DNA of 5,708 nucleotides from Spirochaetia bacterium (lineage in GTDB: Bacteria; Spirochaetota; Leptospiria; Leptospirales; Leptonemataceae): NCBI GenBank assembly GCA_029880625.1, contig JAOUOA010000219.1, forward strand, positions 1 to 5,708, read 5' to 3'. The translations under genes were made by a program, and so were the position numbers. This document shows positions 1 through 5,708 of this stretch, piece by piece (within the stretch, counting starts at the first letter, position 1; every line of letters starts with the position of its first letter). The notes under the pieces are model-generated. The model worked only from the letters and a program-made list of their open reading frames with translations, ran no database searches and was not told where the DNA came from.

Positions 1-887
1 CAACAGGGAAGGAACGCTTTATCGGTTTTTTAAAAGGAATGGGTTTTCTTCTAGTTTTTGTCGGATTTTTATCTCTTATCGGTTATTTGATATATCTGCA
101 GACGGGAAATGCAGAAATGATTTTTTCTTTTATCCCGATTGTTTTTTATCTTTTAATTTTTTTTCTGGCTCCCCTTCTTATCGTAGGAAAAGAACGGTAC
201 CGATTGAGCCGTTCTTCCTGGAGCAATGTTAGATTCAGGTTTGACGGGAAAGTAAAGGATGCCTACTGGCTTTTTATTAAAGGAGGATTTTTAACGGCCG
301 TTACCTGCTATATTTATCTTCCCTGGTTTGTCATACAATTGAAGAAATTTTTTATTGAAAATTCAAAATTCGGAAATCAGCAGTTTCGTTTTAACGGCGA
401 TCCTGGAAAACTCTTCCTCTATTTTTTACTTTCTTATGCAGTTTATTCTGCGGCAATGCTTGGTGTTTTTGTCGTTATCATGATTGCATCGTTTGTATTT
501 AAAAATGAATATGTGATAGCCCCTCTATTTGTAATCGCTGTAATTGGTTTGATGTTTGCCGGCGCTTGGATCCAGGCGCTGCTAGAACGGTTTTACTGGG
601 CGGCCACTTCATTTCAGGAAATTTCTTTTGAATCGCATCTTACAGGATGGAAAATATTTAAGGTTATCATGCTGACTTTCGCTCTTATCATTTTTACGCT
701 CGGAATCGGATTTCCCTGGGCTGTTGTGCTGAATGTCAAATTATTAACAGATAATTTATCCTTGAACGGAGATCCTGATGTGGCTGCGATTCTTGCAAGC
801 CAGGATAAAGATGCATCCGCTCTTTATGACGGAATTTCCGAGGCGGGAGAAGTCATTGATTCCATATCCGATGTGTTTGGAATGTAG
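1..887 (+). CDS. DUF898 (YjgN-type) multi-pass inner-membrane protein, 5' end outside window
   Basis: The frame is open from the left edge (first full codon at 3) to TAG at 885-887. The first ATG is at 39, but the codons before it read TGKERFIGFLKG, which resembles the stretch linking the first and second parts of DUF898 proteins. The real start is therefore probably upstream and the N-terminal segment is missing. Counting from that ATG, hydrophobic segments lie near residues 1-20, 29-50, 78-100, 122-151, 157-181 and 206-231. Family-like motifs are RYRLSRSSWSNVRFRFDG (53-70), TLGIGFPWAVV (220-230) and the end LLTDNLSLNGDPDVAAIL (235-252), followed by an acidic tail. The protein should sit in the cytoplasmic membrane. 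The biochemical role of DUF898 is not established, and transport is only a guess. The M48 protease gene follows after 82 bases, an association I recall from other genomes. Family assignment is fairly sure; function is unknown. Confidence 0.85.
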   Translation, partial: TGKERFIGFLKGMGFLLVFVGFLSLIGYLIYLQTGNAEMIFSFIPIVFYLLIFFLAPLLIVGKERYRLSRSSWSNVRFRFDGKVKDAYWLFIKGGFLTAVTCYIYLPWFVIQLKKFFIENSKFGNQQFRFNGDPGKLFLYFLLSYAVYSAAMLGVFVVIMIASFVFKNEYVIAPLFVIAVIGLMFAGAWIQALLERFYWAATSFQEISFESHLTGWKIFKVIMLTFALIIFTLGIGFPWAVVLNVKLLTDNLSLNGDPDVAAILASQDKDASALYDGISEAGEVIDSISDVFGM

Positions 888-946
888 GAAGAAAAATGGA
901 GTTTCTCTGAATCTTTCAAAGTTAAAAAATAAGGGATTAAGGAAAG

Positions 947-961
947 ATGATTTCTAATTAA
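947..961 (+). other. four-codon mini-ORF (MISN) ahead of the M48 gene
   Basis: ATG at 947 is followed by three codons and TAA at 959-961. It is preceded by purine-rich Shine-Dalgarno-like runs, AAGGG at 931-935 (11 bases before the ATG) and AAGGA at 939-943 (only 3 bases before it). These are the best ribosome-binding-like sequences in the 888-969 gap, yet they sit too far (over 20 bases) from the protease ATG at 970. The stop of the mini-ORF is 8 bases before that ATG, so a terminating ribosome could reinitiate there. Whether it is translated is unknown; chance is a real alternative. Confidence 0.25.
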
Positions 962-969
962 CTAAAGTA

Positions 970-2169
970 ATGCATATCAGTATTAAAGCAAAACTTTTTG
1001 ATGGTCTGAAAGCTGCAGGTGAAAATGTAAGAATTGACCTTTATCCAAAGTATATGGAAATTGATTTTCCTGAAAGCGGACGCAACATTAAAAAAATTTC
1101 TTCTTCCAAAATCAGTGTCTTTGAAAAATTTTCCGAGTCTTTCGTTCTTGAACTTGACAGAAAGAAGCATGGATTGCACGGGAAATTAATTGTTTCCGAA
1201 CCCGATTCCATGAATACAATGGAGTCGTTTCTAAATAAAGGAAGGAATCTTACTTTTATAGCGATGCTGAAAGATCCTGAGGATCATCATCTTTTTAAGA
1301 TCATTTCCTATACTCTGCCTCTGATTGCAATTGCTCTGATTTTATTTTTTCTTGGAGTGTTTAATTTTTACAGGATTCTTCCCACGTATGTAGATGAAGG
1401 GTTGGGTACACTCGCTTACAACCAGTTTATGGCAGGTTTTGATAAGTGCGAAGATGAAACATTAAATCTGACTCTTACCGATATGGCACAAAGGCTTGCG
1501 CCGGAAGATTATCCTTATGAAATAGATGTAAGCATTGTGAAAAGCGAAATGGTTAATGCAATTTCGCTTCCGGGAGGGAAGATCATATTTTTTTCAGGCC
1601 TGATTTCAGGAAGCGAATCCCCGGATGAAGTGGCCGGCGTTATGGCGCATGAACTGGCTCATATCTACAGACGCCACGGACTTCAGCAGGTCATCCGTGT
1701 CAGCGGAATTACTCTGGTTGCCGCAATGGTCACAGGCGGGACCTTTGAAGATCTGGAAACTTTTGAAACTATGGCTGAAGTGGGAAGCATGCTGATTTTA
1801 TTAAAATATTCAAGGAGTTTTGAACAGGAAGCGGATGAAATGGCATATGAATTCCTGAAAAATGCAAAAATGAATCCGGACGGACTGATTTCTTTTTTTC
1901 AAAGGTTGTACCAGAGCAGTATTTCTGATGAAATTATGAACGAAGATCAGAATACAGATGATTCGGCTATTCTTTCTTTTGATACAGAAAAAAAGAAGAT
2001 TGATTTTAATACAGAAAAATTGTTTGATAATATTCAGGAATGGGCCAGCACACATCCTCCTGATGAGAAGCGCATTGAATCTCTTAAAAAACTTTCCGGT
2101 AAAAATAAATACAAAACCAGACCTATTTTTGGAAGGAAATGGGAAACAGTCAGAAACAACTGTGATTGA
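970..2169 (+). CDS. membrane-anchored M48 family zinc metalloprotease
   Basis: This 399-residue protein is a predicted zinc endopeptidase. Residues 1-100 form a small N-terminal domain beginning with IKAKLFDG, like the beta-rich domain preceding some bacterial M48 catalytic domains (I think DUF7092). One membrane segment spans about 111-133. The catalytic part has NAISLPGGKIIFFSGLI (196-212), the HELAH zinc site (H227, E228, H231) and EQEAD (285-289), where E285 should be the third zinc ligand. A hydrophobic stretch at 245-257 lies between them. THPPDEKRIESL (361-372) is the usual M48 C-terminal motif. Residues 315-355 are polar, probably a flexible insertion. All catalytic residues are present, so it should be active, most likely in protein quality control at the membrane; the substrate is unknown. 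ATG 970 is chosen because the frame is closed at 955-957 and the family-like sequence starts at once, although only a weak AAAG precedes it. It follows the DUF898 gene and abuts priA. Confidence 0.93.
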   Translation: MHISIKAKLFDGLKAAGENVRIDLYPKYMEIDFPESGRNIKKISSSKISVFEKFSESFVLELDRKKHGLHGKLIVSEPDSMNTMESFLNKGRNLTFIAMLKDPEDHHLFKIISYTLPLIAIALILFFLGVFNFYRILPTYVDEGLGTLAYNQFMAGFDKCEDETLNLTLTDMAQRLAPEDYPYEIDVSIVKSEMVNAISLPGGKIIFFSGLISGSESPDEVAGVMAHELAHIYRRHGLQQVIRVSGITLVAAMVTGGTFEDLETFETMAEVGSMLILLKYSRSFEQEADEMAYEFLKNAKMNPDGLISFFQRLYQSSISDEIMNEDQNTDDSAILSFDTEKKKIDFNTEKLFDNIQEWASTHPPDEKRIESLKKLSGKNKYKTRPIFGRKWETVRNNCD

Positions 2170-2183
2170 CTGATCCCATACAT

Positions 2184-4178
2184 ATGTTTGATCTTTTTTC
2201 CGATATTCTGTTCAGGCTTCCTGTCGAAACCCACTTTACTTATAAAATTCCTGAGGATCTGAAAAATACCATAAAACCCGGAATGCGGGTTAAAGTCAAT
2301 TTTAACGGCAAAGAAGAAGAAGGCATGGCCGTCCGCATTCATTCTGTGGTTCCAGATTTTAAAACTAAAGAAATTCTAAAACAGATCGATCCCAAACCCA
2401 TTGTTAATGAATACCAGATCCGCATGGCCTACTGGATGTCCGAACGCTATCTTGCAGGACCTGGAGAGTGTATTTTTAAGATGTTTCCGCCAGGTAAGCG
2501 AATTACCAAAAATCAACCAGAAGTTCCTTCAGAGACTGATCTTCCGAGATTTCATCTCAATGACGAACAAAAAGCAGTCTATGATTCTGTTATTGAAAAG
2601 ATTCAAAATAAACACTCTACAGAATGCAGACTGGTTCACGGAATTACCGGATCCGGGAAAACAGAAGTCTATATCCATCTGATCCATGAAGTTCTGAAAA
2701 TGAACCGCCAGGCCCTACTTCTGGTTCCTGAAATCTCTCTTACCATTCAGCTCATTCAAAGGCTTCAGGAAGTATTTAAAAACAATCTTGCGCTGATGCA
2801 TTCAGGAATGAAAGGAGCGGATCGTTTTCGCTCGTATCATTCTGTTCTTTCCGGAGAAAAAAAGATTGTTGTCGGAACAAGGTCGGCCGTATTTGCTCCT
2901 TTAACCGATCCGGGAATCATTGTTATTGACGAAGAACATGATTCTTCATTCCGGGAGCACAGTTCGCCCAGATACGATGCTAGAACGGTTGCCCGGAAAA
3001 TTGCTGCAGATCATCATTCGATCCTTCTGCTCGGTTCTGCAACTCCGCGAATTGAAACTTATTTTAACGCAGTAAAAGAAAAAAATACAATTTTTTACAG
3101 CAGACTGAAAACCAGAGCAACAGGAGCAGATCTCCCTGAAGTTGAAATTATTAAAATTGAAGATTTCAATTCGCCGATTTCAGGCGATGCTCTTCAGAAG
3201 ATCAATCAGAATATTAAAAATAAAGAGCAAAGCATTATTTTGCTGAACAGGAGAGGCTATTCTCCATTTCAATACTGCAGGAAATGCGAAAGTTCTCTTT
3301 CCTGTCCTTCCTGCAGCGTCGGGCTGAATTATCATAAAAACGGCAAACTGATCTGTCATTACTGCGGATATACAAGGCCGAATACAGGGGTATGCGACAA
3401 ATGTGGTTCTAAAACTGAAATGGCAGGGTCCGGAACGCAAAAAGTTGAAGATTATCTTCTTTCTCTGTATCCGGAAATTCGTCTGGAACGTCTGGATACA
3501 GATGCAGCACTGGATTCTTCCTCTGTGGGAGAATGCATTGAACGCCTGCTGGGCGGCGAAATTGATCTTCTGCTTGGAACGCAGATGATTGCAAAAGGTC
3601 TTGATGCTCCCAATGTAACGCTTGTTGGAGTTCTGCAGGCAGATTATGGACTCAATCTGCCTGATTTTCGCGCTCAGGAAAGGACATTCTCGCTTCTGAC
3701 GCAGGTCGCAGGGCGTTCGGGCAGGGGAGAAAAGAAAGGAAAGGTATTTTTTGAAGCGCTGAATCCGGAAAACTCCGTATTAATCCATGCCGCAAATCAG
3801 GATTATTCAGCTTTTTATAATGAAGAAATTCGCTATAGATATGATGCCTGGTATCCTCCGTTCTGTAAAATTGTAAGAATTTTATTCAGATCAGAAGATG
3901 AAGAATCTGCGAAATTAGAATCAGAAAAATTTTCAAATCAAATCAATGAGCGTATGGTCCGGCAGTCTGAAAATGAAAAAGTTCATACAATGATTCTTGG
4001 ACCTGCACCTGCGCCAATTGCAAGAATGCATAATAAATTTCGGTTTCATGTGTTGATTAAAACAGTCAGACCCGAAACCCTGCACGGTCTTTTGAAAGAA
4101 ACGGTATCTGAATTTAAAAAAAGCATGGGTAAAACCGTTTATATGGAAATCGAATTTGACGCTATGGACCTCCTGTAA
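2184..4178 (+). CDS. priA: primosomal protein N' (PriA), replication-restart 3'-5' helicase, compact form
   Basis: PriA binds abandoned replication forks, unwinds the lagging-strand arm and starts reloading of the replicative helicase. Numbered from ATG 2184 (664 residues), the N-terminal 3'-DNA-end-binding domain covers about 1-100. Helicase lobe 1 begins at LNDEQ (125-129), with Walker A GITGSGKTEVY (153-163, K159), DEEH (249-252) and GSATP (284-288). Eight cysteines (365, 368, 374, 377, 391, 394, 404, 407) form the two-zinc module. Lobe 2 carries GTQMIAKG (465-472) and QVAGRSGR (507-514), and the C-terminal domain follows from about 550. All catalytic and zinc residues are present. Only about 18 residues separate the N-terminal domain from lobe 1, against roughly 90 in E. 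coli PriA, so the winged-helix domain appears absent. The alternative start is TTG 2166, overlapping the M48 stop by 4 bases. ATG 2184 gives an N-terminus aligning with E. coli PriA. Neither start has a clear Shine-Dalgarno sequence. Confidence 0.96.
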   Translation: MFDLFSDILFRLPVETHFTYKIPEDLKNTIKPGMRVKVNFNGKEEEGMAVRIHSVVPDFKTKEILKQIDPKPIVNEYQIRMAYWMSERYLAGPGECIFKMFPPGKRITKNQPEVPSETDLPRFHLNDEQKAVYDSVIEKIQNKHSTECRLVHGITGSGKTEVYIHLIHEVLKMNRQALLLVPEISLTIQLIQRLQEVFKNNLALMHSGMKGADRFRSYHSVLSGEKKIVVGTRSAVFAPLTDPGIIVIDEEHDSSFREHSSPRYDARTVARKIAADHHSILLLGSATPRIETYFNAVKEKNTIFYSRLKTRATGADLPEVEIIKIEDFNSPISGDALQKINQNIKNKEQSIILLNRRGYSPFQYCRKCESSLSCPSCSVGLNYHKNGKLICHYCGYTRPNTGVCDKCGSKTEMAGSGTQKVEDYLLSLYPEIRLERLDTDAALDSSSVGECIERLLGGEIDLLLGTQMIAKGLDAPNVTLVGVLQADYGLNLPDFRAQERTFSLLTQVAGRSGRGEKKGKVFFEALNPENSVLIHAANQDYSAFYNEEIRYRYDAWYPPFCKIVRILFRSEDEESAKLESEKFSNQINERMVRQSENEKVHTMILGPAPAPIARMHNKFRFHVLIKTVRPETLHGLLKETVSEFKKSMGKTVYMEIEFDAMDLL

Positions 4179-4182
4179 AACA

Positions 4183-4211
4183 TTAAATTTTTCTTGATCA
4201 ATTTAAATTTT
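4183..4211. repeat. paired TTAAATTTT direct repeats flanking TTGATCAA
   Basis: The 9-base sequence TTAAATTTT occurs at 4183-4191 and again at 4203-4211, exactly 20 bases apart, which is close to two helical turns. The perfect 8-base palindrome TTGATCAA (4194-4201) lies between the copies and overlaps the proposed -35 box of the TPR gene. Such spacing would suit a dimeric regulator or an UP-like element, but AT-rich intergenic DNA yields short repeats of this kind by chance. Confidence 0.3.
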
Positions 4212-4221
4212 ATATTATATT
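4194..4221 (+). promoter_or_regulatory. putative sigma70-type promoter of the TPR gene
   Basis: TTGATC (4194-4199) could be a -35 box, matching TTGACA at four of six bases. TATATT (4216-4221) could be the -10 box, matching TATAAT at five of six, with 16 bases between. Transcription would start near 4228, leaving a leader of about 38 bases before the ATG at 4266. The region lies in the AT-rich gap after priA. No terminator is visible in the gap, so some read-through from priA is likely. The neighbouring TATATT at 4211-4216 is an alternative with suboptimal spacing. Confidence 0.45.
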
Positions 4222-4227
4222 CCTGAA

Positions 4228-4240
4228 TAGACGGTGTCTA
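4228..4240. promoter_or_regulatory. perfect 13-base inverted repeat at the predicted transcript start
   Basis: TAGAC (4228-4232) and GTCTA (4236-4240) are perfect inverted repeats around a 3-base centre, GGT. The element sits just downstream of the proposed -10 box and 25 bases before the TPR start codon. It could be a small operator bound by a repressor, or a short hairpin at the 5' end of the mRNA. No U-rich run follows, so it is not an intrinsic terminator. Five-base arms are short enough for chance. Confidence 0.3.
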
Positions 4241-4254
4241 CTGACGCTTGAGCC

Positions 4255-4258
4255 GGAG
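4255..4258 (+). promoter_or_regulatory. Shine-Dalgarno site GGAG deciding the TPR start
   Basis: GGAG at 4255-4258 lies 7 bases before ATG 4266, an ideal spacing. It supports ATG 4266 over the in-frame TTG at 4248, which would add six residues, place this site inside the coding sequence and lack a site of its own. Confidence 0.7.
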
Positions 4259-4265
4259 CAGTTTT

Positions 4266-5573
4266 ATGACTCAGAATACAAACTTTGAAGAACTATTGCA
4301 GAAAGGTCTGGATTATCTTGATGACAGACAATATACCGATGCTGTTGATAAACTGCAGAGAGCTGTAGAGTTAAATCCTGATCATCCAGGGGCGCTATAC
4401 AGACTGGGAAATGCTCTTCATAGAAACGGACAGGTTGAAAAAGCTGTTTCCTATTATATGAAAAGCATTGAACTCGATAAAAGTGTAGCGGAAGCAAGAA
4501 ACAGTCTGGGAGCCGCTCTTTTTGCCCTGGGGCAGTTGAATGATGCGGCGGAACATTTTAAAAAGGCCATAGAACTAAAAAGCGATTTGACGGATGCTTA
4601 TCATAATCTTGGTGTAATCTATTTTCAAACAGGCGAACTGGAAAAAGCTCTTGAAAACTACAGAGAGGCTGTAAAAAACAATCCTGATTATGCTGAAGGG
4701 TATTATCACCTGGGTTTGATCGATGAACATATGAAGAACCCGGAAGATGCTGAAAAAAATTACAGATATGCAATCAAACTTGATGAAAACTATCTGGAAG
4801 CCTATAATAATCTGGGAAATCTTCTTTCCGGAAATCAAAAAATTGATGAAGCAATTGAGCTATTAAAAAAAGCCTGTGCAATAGATAATGAAAAGTCTGA
4901 AATCCATAATAATCTGGGGATTGCTCTTCACAGTAAAGGCGATATTCCAGAAGCAATCCGGGAATACAGACATGCAATTACACTTAATCCAAATTTTCTT
5001 CAGGCATACATGAATCTTGGATTTACCTATCATCAAAACGGCGATTTTGAAGATGCAATTGAAATTTATACGGAAGCACTTGATGTGAATCCTGTCAATC
5101 CAGAAGCGTATACAAACCTGGGCAAGGTTTACGTTGAAAATGGAAAAAAAGAAATGGCGCTTGAAAGATTTAATAAAGCTATTGAAATTGATCCTGCCTA
5201 TGCACCTGCCTATCTGAATCTAGGAATTATGTTTTTTGACGATGACCAGAGGGAAAAAGCGATCCGATACTATCTGGATGCAGTCAGAATTGATCCAGAA
5301 TATGAACAGGCTTATTTCAATCTCGGAGTGGCTATCGTTGAAGGGTTTCAGGGAGAATCTGTTCACCTGGAGCAGGGCATTATTTATTTAAAAAAGGCGC
5401 TTGAACTCAATCCCGACAATGCTCTGACGTATTACTGGCTGGGAAATGCAAGATTGAAAAACGAAGATGTGCTTCGCGCTATCGAAGATTTTAAGGTAAG
5501 CTGTAATATGGGTTTTGAAAGAGCATGCGAAGCATTAAAAGAAATATTTTCACCCAAGGTGAATCAGAGCTGA
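4266..5573 (+). CDS. tetratricopeptide repeat (TPR) protein, twelve repeats
   Basis: This 435-residue protein is almost wholly an array of TPR helical hairpins, a scaffold for binding other proteins. The TPR position-8 glycine falls at residues 14, 48, 82, 116, 150, 184, 218, 252, 286, 320, 354 and 393. The first eleven are exactly 34 residues apart, giving repeats starting at 7, 41, 75 and so on. The eleventh repeat carries five extra residues around FQGESVH (361-367), between its two helices. Unit linkers such as LNPD and AYNNLG resemble the TPRs of O-GlcNAc transferase type, but no glycosyltransferase or other enzymatic domain follows. The C-terminus (410-435) is a short helix with C413 and C421, recalling the ends of Sel1-like repeats. 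There is no signal peptide or membrane segment, so it is probably cytoplasmic. The start is ATG 4266 with GGAG upstream. The partner and process are unknown; the gene probably has its own promoter. Confidence 0.93.
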   Translation: MTQNTNFEELLQKGLDYLDDRQYTDAVDKLQRAVELNPDHPGALYRLGNALHRNGQVEKAVSYYMKSIELDKSVAEARNSLGAALFALGQLNDAAEHFKKAIELKSDLTDAYHNLGVIYFQTGELEKALENYREAVKNNPDYAEGYYHLGLIDEHMKNPEDAEKNYRYAIKLDENYLEAYNNLGNLLSGNQKIDEAIELLKKACAIDNEKSEIHNNLGIALHSKGDIPEAIREYRHAITLNPNFLQAYMNLGFTYHQNGDFEDAIEIYTEALDVNPVNPEAYTNLGKVYVENGKKEMALERFNKAIEIDPAYAPAYLNLGIMFFDDDQREKAIRYYLDAVRIDPEYEQAYFNLGVAIVEGFQGESVHLEQGIIYLKKALELNPDNALTYYWLGNARLKNEDVLRAIEDFKVSCNMGFERACEALKEIFSPKVNQS

Positions 5574-5584
5574 ATAGAATAATC

Positions 5585-5607
5585 TTAAAATAAAAATATT
5601 ATTTTAA
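5585..5607. terminator. AT-only hairpin between convergent reading frames (weak terminator candidate)
   Basis: TTAAAATAA (5585-5593) and TTATTTTAA (5599-5607) are perfect 9-base inverted repeats with a 5-base loop, 12 bases after the TPR stop codon. The stem contains no G or C and is not followed by a T-run on either strand, so it is not a canonical intrinsic terminator. Its position in the tail-to-tail gap suits a weak bidirectional terminator or RNA 3'-end stabiliser. In DNA this AT-rich it may also be chance. Confidence 0.35.
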
Positions 5608-5708
5608 AAAACTGAAAATTGATTTTACAGGAAAAATTTCATTCATTTCATGTTCTTCAGGCTTGACTTTCGTAAAAATCCACCAGGGATCCGGCGCTGA
5701 AGTAGAAC
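5599..5708 (-). CDS. possible 3' end of a convergent gene, product unknown
   Basis: On the - strand a frame is open from the right edge for 35 codons and ends with TAA at 5601-5599. It reads STSAPDPWWIFTKVKPEE (first 18 residues) and ends in KSIFSFLK. The peptide has a protein-like composition, and its codons resemble those of the neighbouring genes. The bases become less AT-rich toward the edge, as expected on entering a gene, while the + strand frames here are soon closed. The other two - strand frames also stay open for 16-21 codons, so the evidence is limited. I recognise no family. If real, the gene runs tail-to-tail with the TPR gene, 25 bases apart, and its stop codon lies within the right arm of the AT hairpin. 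Confidence 0.4.
   Translation of the reverse strand, partial: STSAPDPWWIFTKVKPEEHEMNEIFPVKSIFSFLK

Noticed and set aside
39..887. Complete small membrane protein starting at ATG 39
   Set aside because: The upstream codons to the window edge are open and resemble DUF898 sequence, so the ATG is probably internal.
888..969. Promoter between the DUF898 and M48 genes
   Set aside because: I found no -35/-10 pair with acceptable spacing, only AT-rich runs. Co-transcription from upstream is the simpler reading.
1958..2173. 71-codon + strand frame inside the M48 gene, running into priA
   Set aside because: It lies in another frame of the M48 coding sequence, its composition is dominated by I, L and K from AT-rich DNA, and the M48 frame continues intact to its HPP motif.
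2034..2342. 102-codon open frame on the - strand across the M48/priA junction
   Set aside because: It is antisense to two well-supported genes, has no family-like motifs and reads as the shadow of their codon bias.
4179..4265. Intrinsic terminator for priA
   Set aside because: No GC-rich stem followed by a T-run exists in the gap; the 13-base inverted repeat at 4228-4240 has no T-run after it.
4575..4838. - strand frames of 67 to 87 codons opposite the TPR gene
   Set aside because: Their regular F- and I-rich sequences mirror the repeated TPR codons in antisense; no start signals or motifs were seen.
4266..5573. DNA tandem repeat or CRISPR-like array of about 102 bases
   Set aside because: The periodicity is that of the 34-residue TPR unit. 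The DNA copies are strongly diverged and there are no identical repeats with unique spacers.

Overview
The window shows ordinary bacterial chromosomal coding DNA of fairly low GC (by eye about 40 %). It holds four genes on the + strand, two of them clearly recognisable and one cut by the left edge, plus a possible gene tail on the - strand at the right edge. I see no mobile element, tRNA or rRNA gene, CRISPR array or obviously transferred segment. An inner-membrane DUF898 (YjgN-type) protein and a membrane-anchored M48 protease would fit a Gram-negative-type envelope. The compact PriA without a winged-helix region would fit several lineages, including, from memory, spirochaetes and epsilonproteobacteria. 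That lineage guess is weak and the sequence does not settle it.

Layout. Positions 1-887 encode a DUF898 multi-pass membrane protein whose start lies outside the window. After an 82-base gap, 970-2169 encodes an M48 zinc metalloprotease with a small N-terminal domain, one membrane anchor and a complete HEXXH/EXXXD site. The primosomal helicase PriA follows with essentially no gap, starting either at TTG 2166 (4-base overlap) or, more likely, at ATG 2184. It ends at 4178. These three genes look co-transcribed. An 87-base AT-rich intergenic region follows, with a plausible sigma70-type promoter and a short perfect inverted repeat. It precedes a gene (4266-5573) encoding a soluble protein made almost entirely of twelve tetratricopeptide repeats. 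The last 135 bases hold an AT-only hairpin and an open - strand frame of 35 codons that may be the end of a convergent gene.

How the genes relate. DUF898 proteins and M48 proteases are, from general knowledge, a recurrent pair, so the first two genes may act together at the inner membrane. PriA restarts collapsed replication forks, and its place behind them is probably only transcriptional convenience. The TPR protein seems separately promoted and its partner is unknown. The most noteworthy points are the missing winged-helix region in PriA, the exact 34-residue register of the TPR array, the small palindrome next to its promoter, and a well-placed four-codon mini-ORF ahead of a protease start with almost no Shine-Dalgarno sequence. 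I found no convincing sign of an undescribed multi-gene system.
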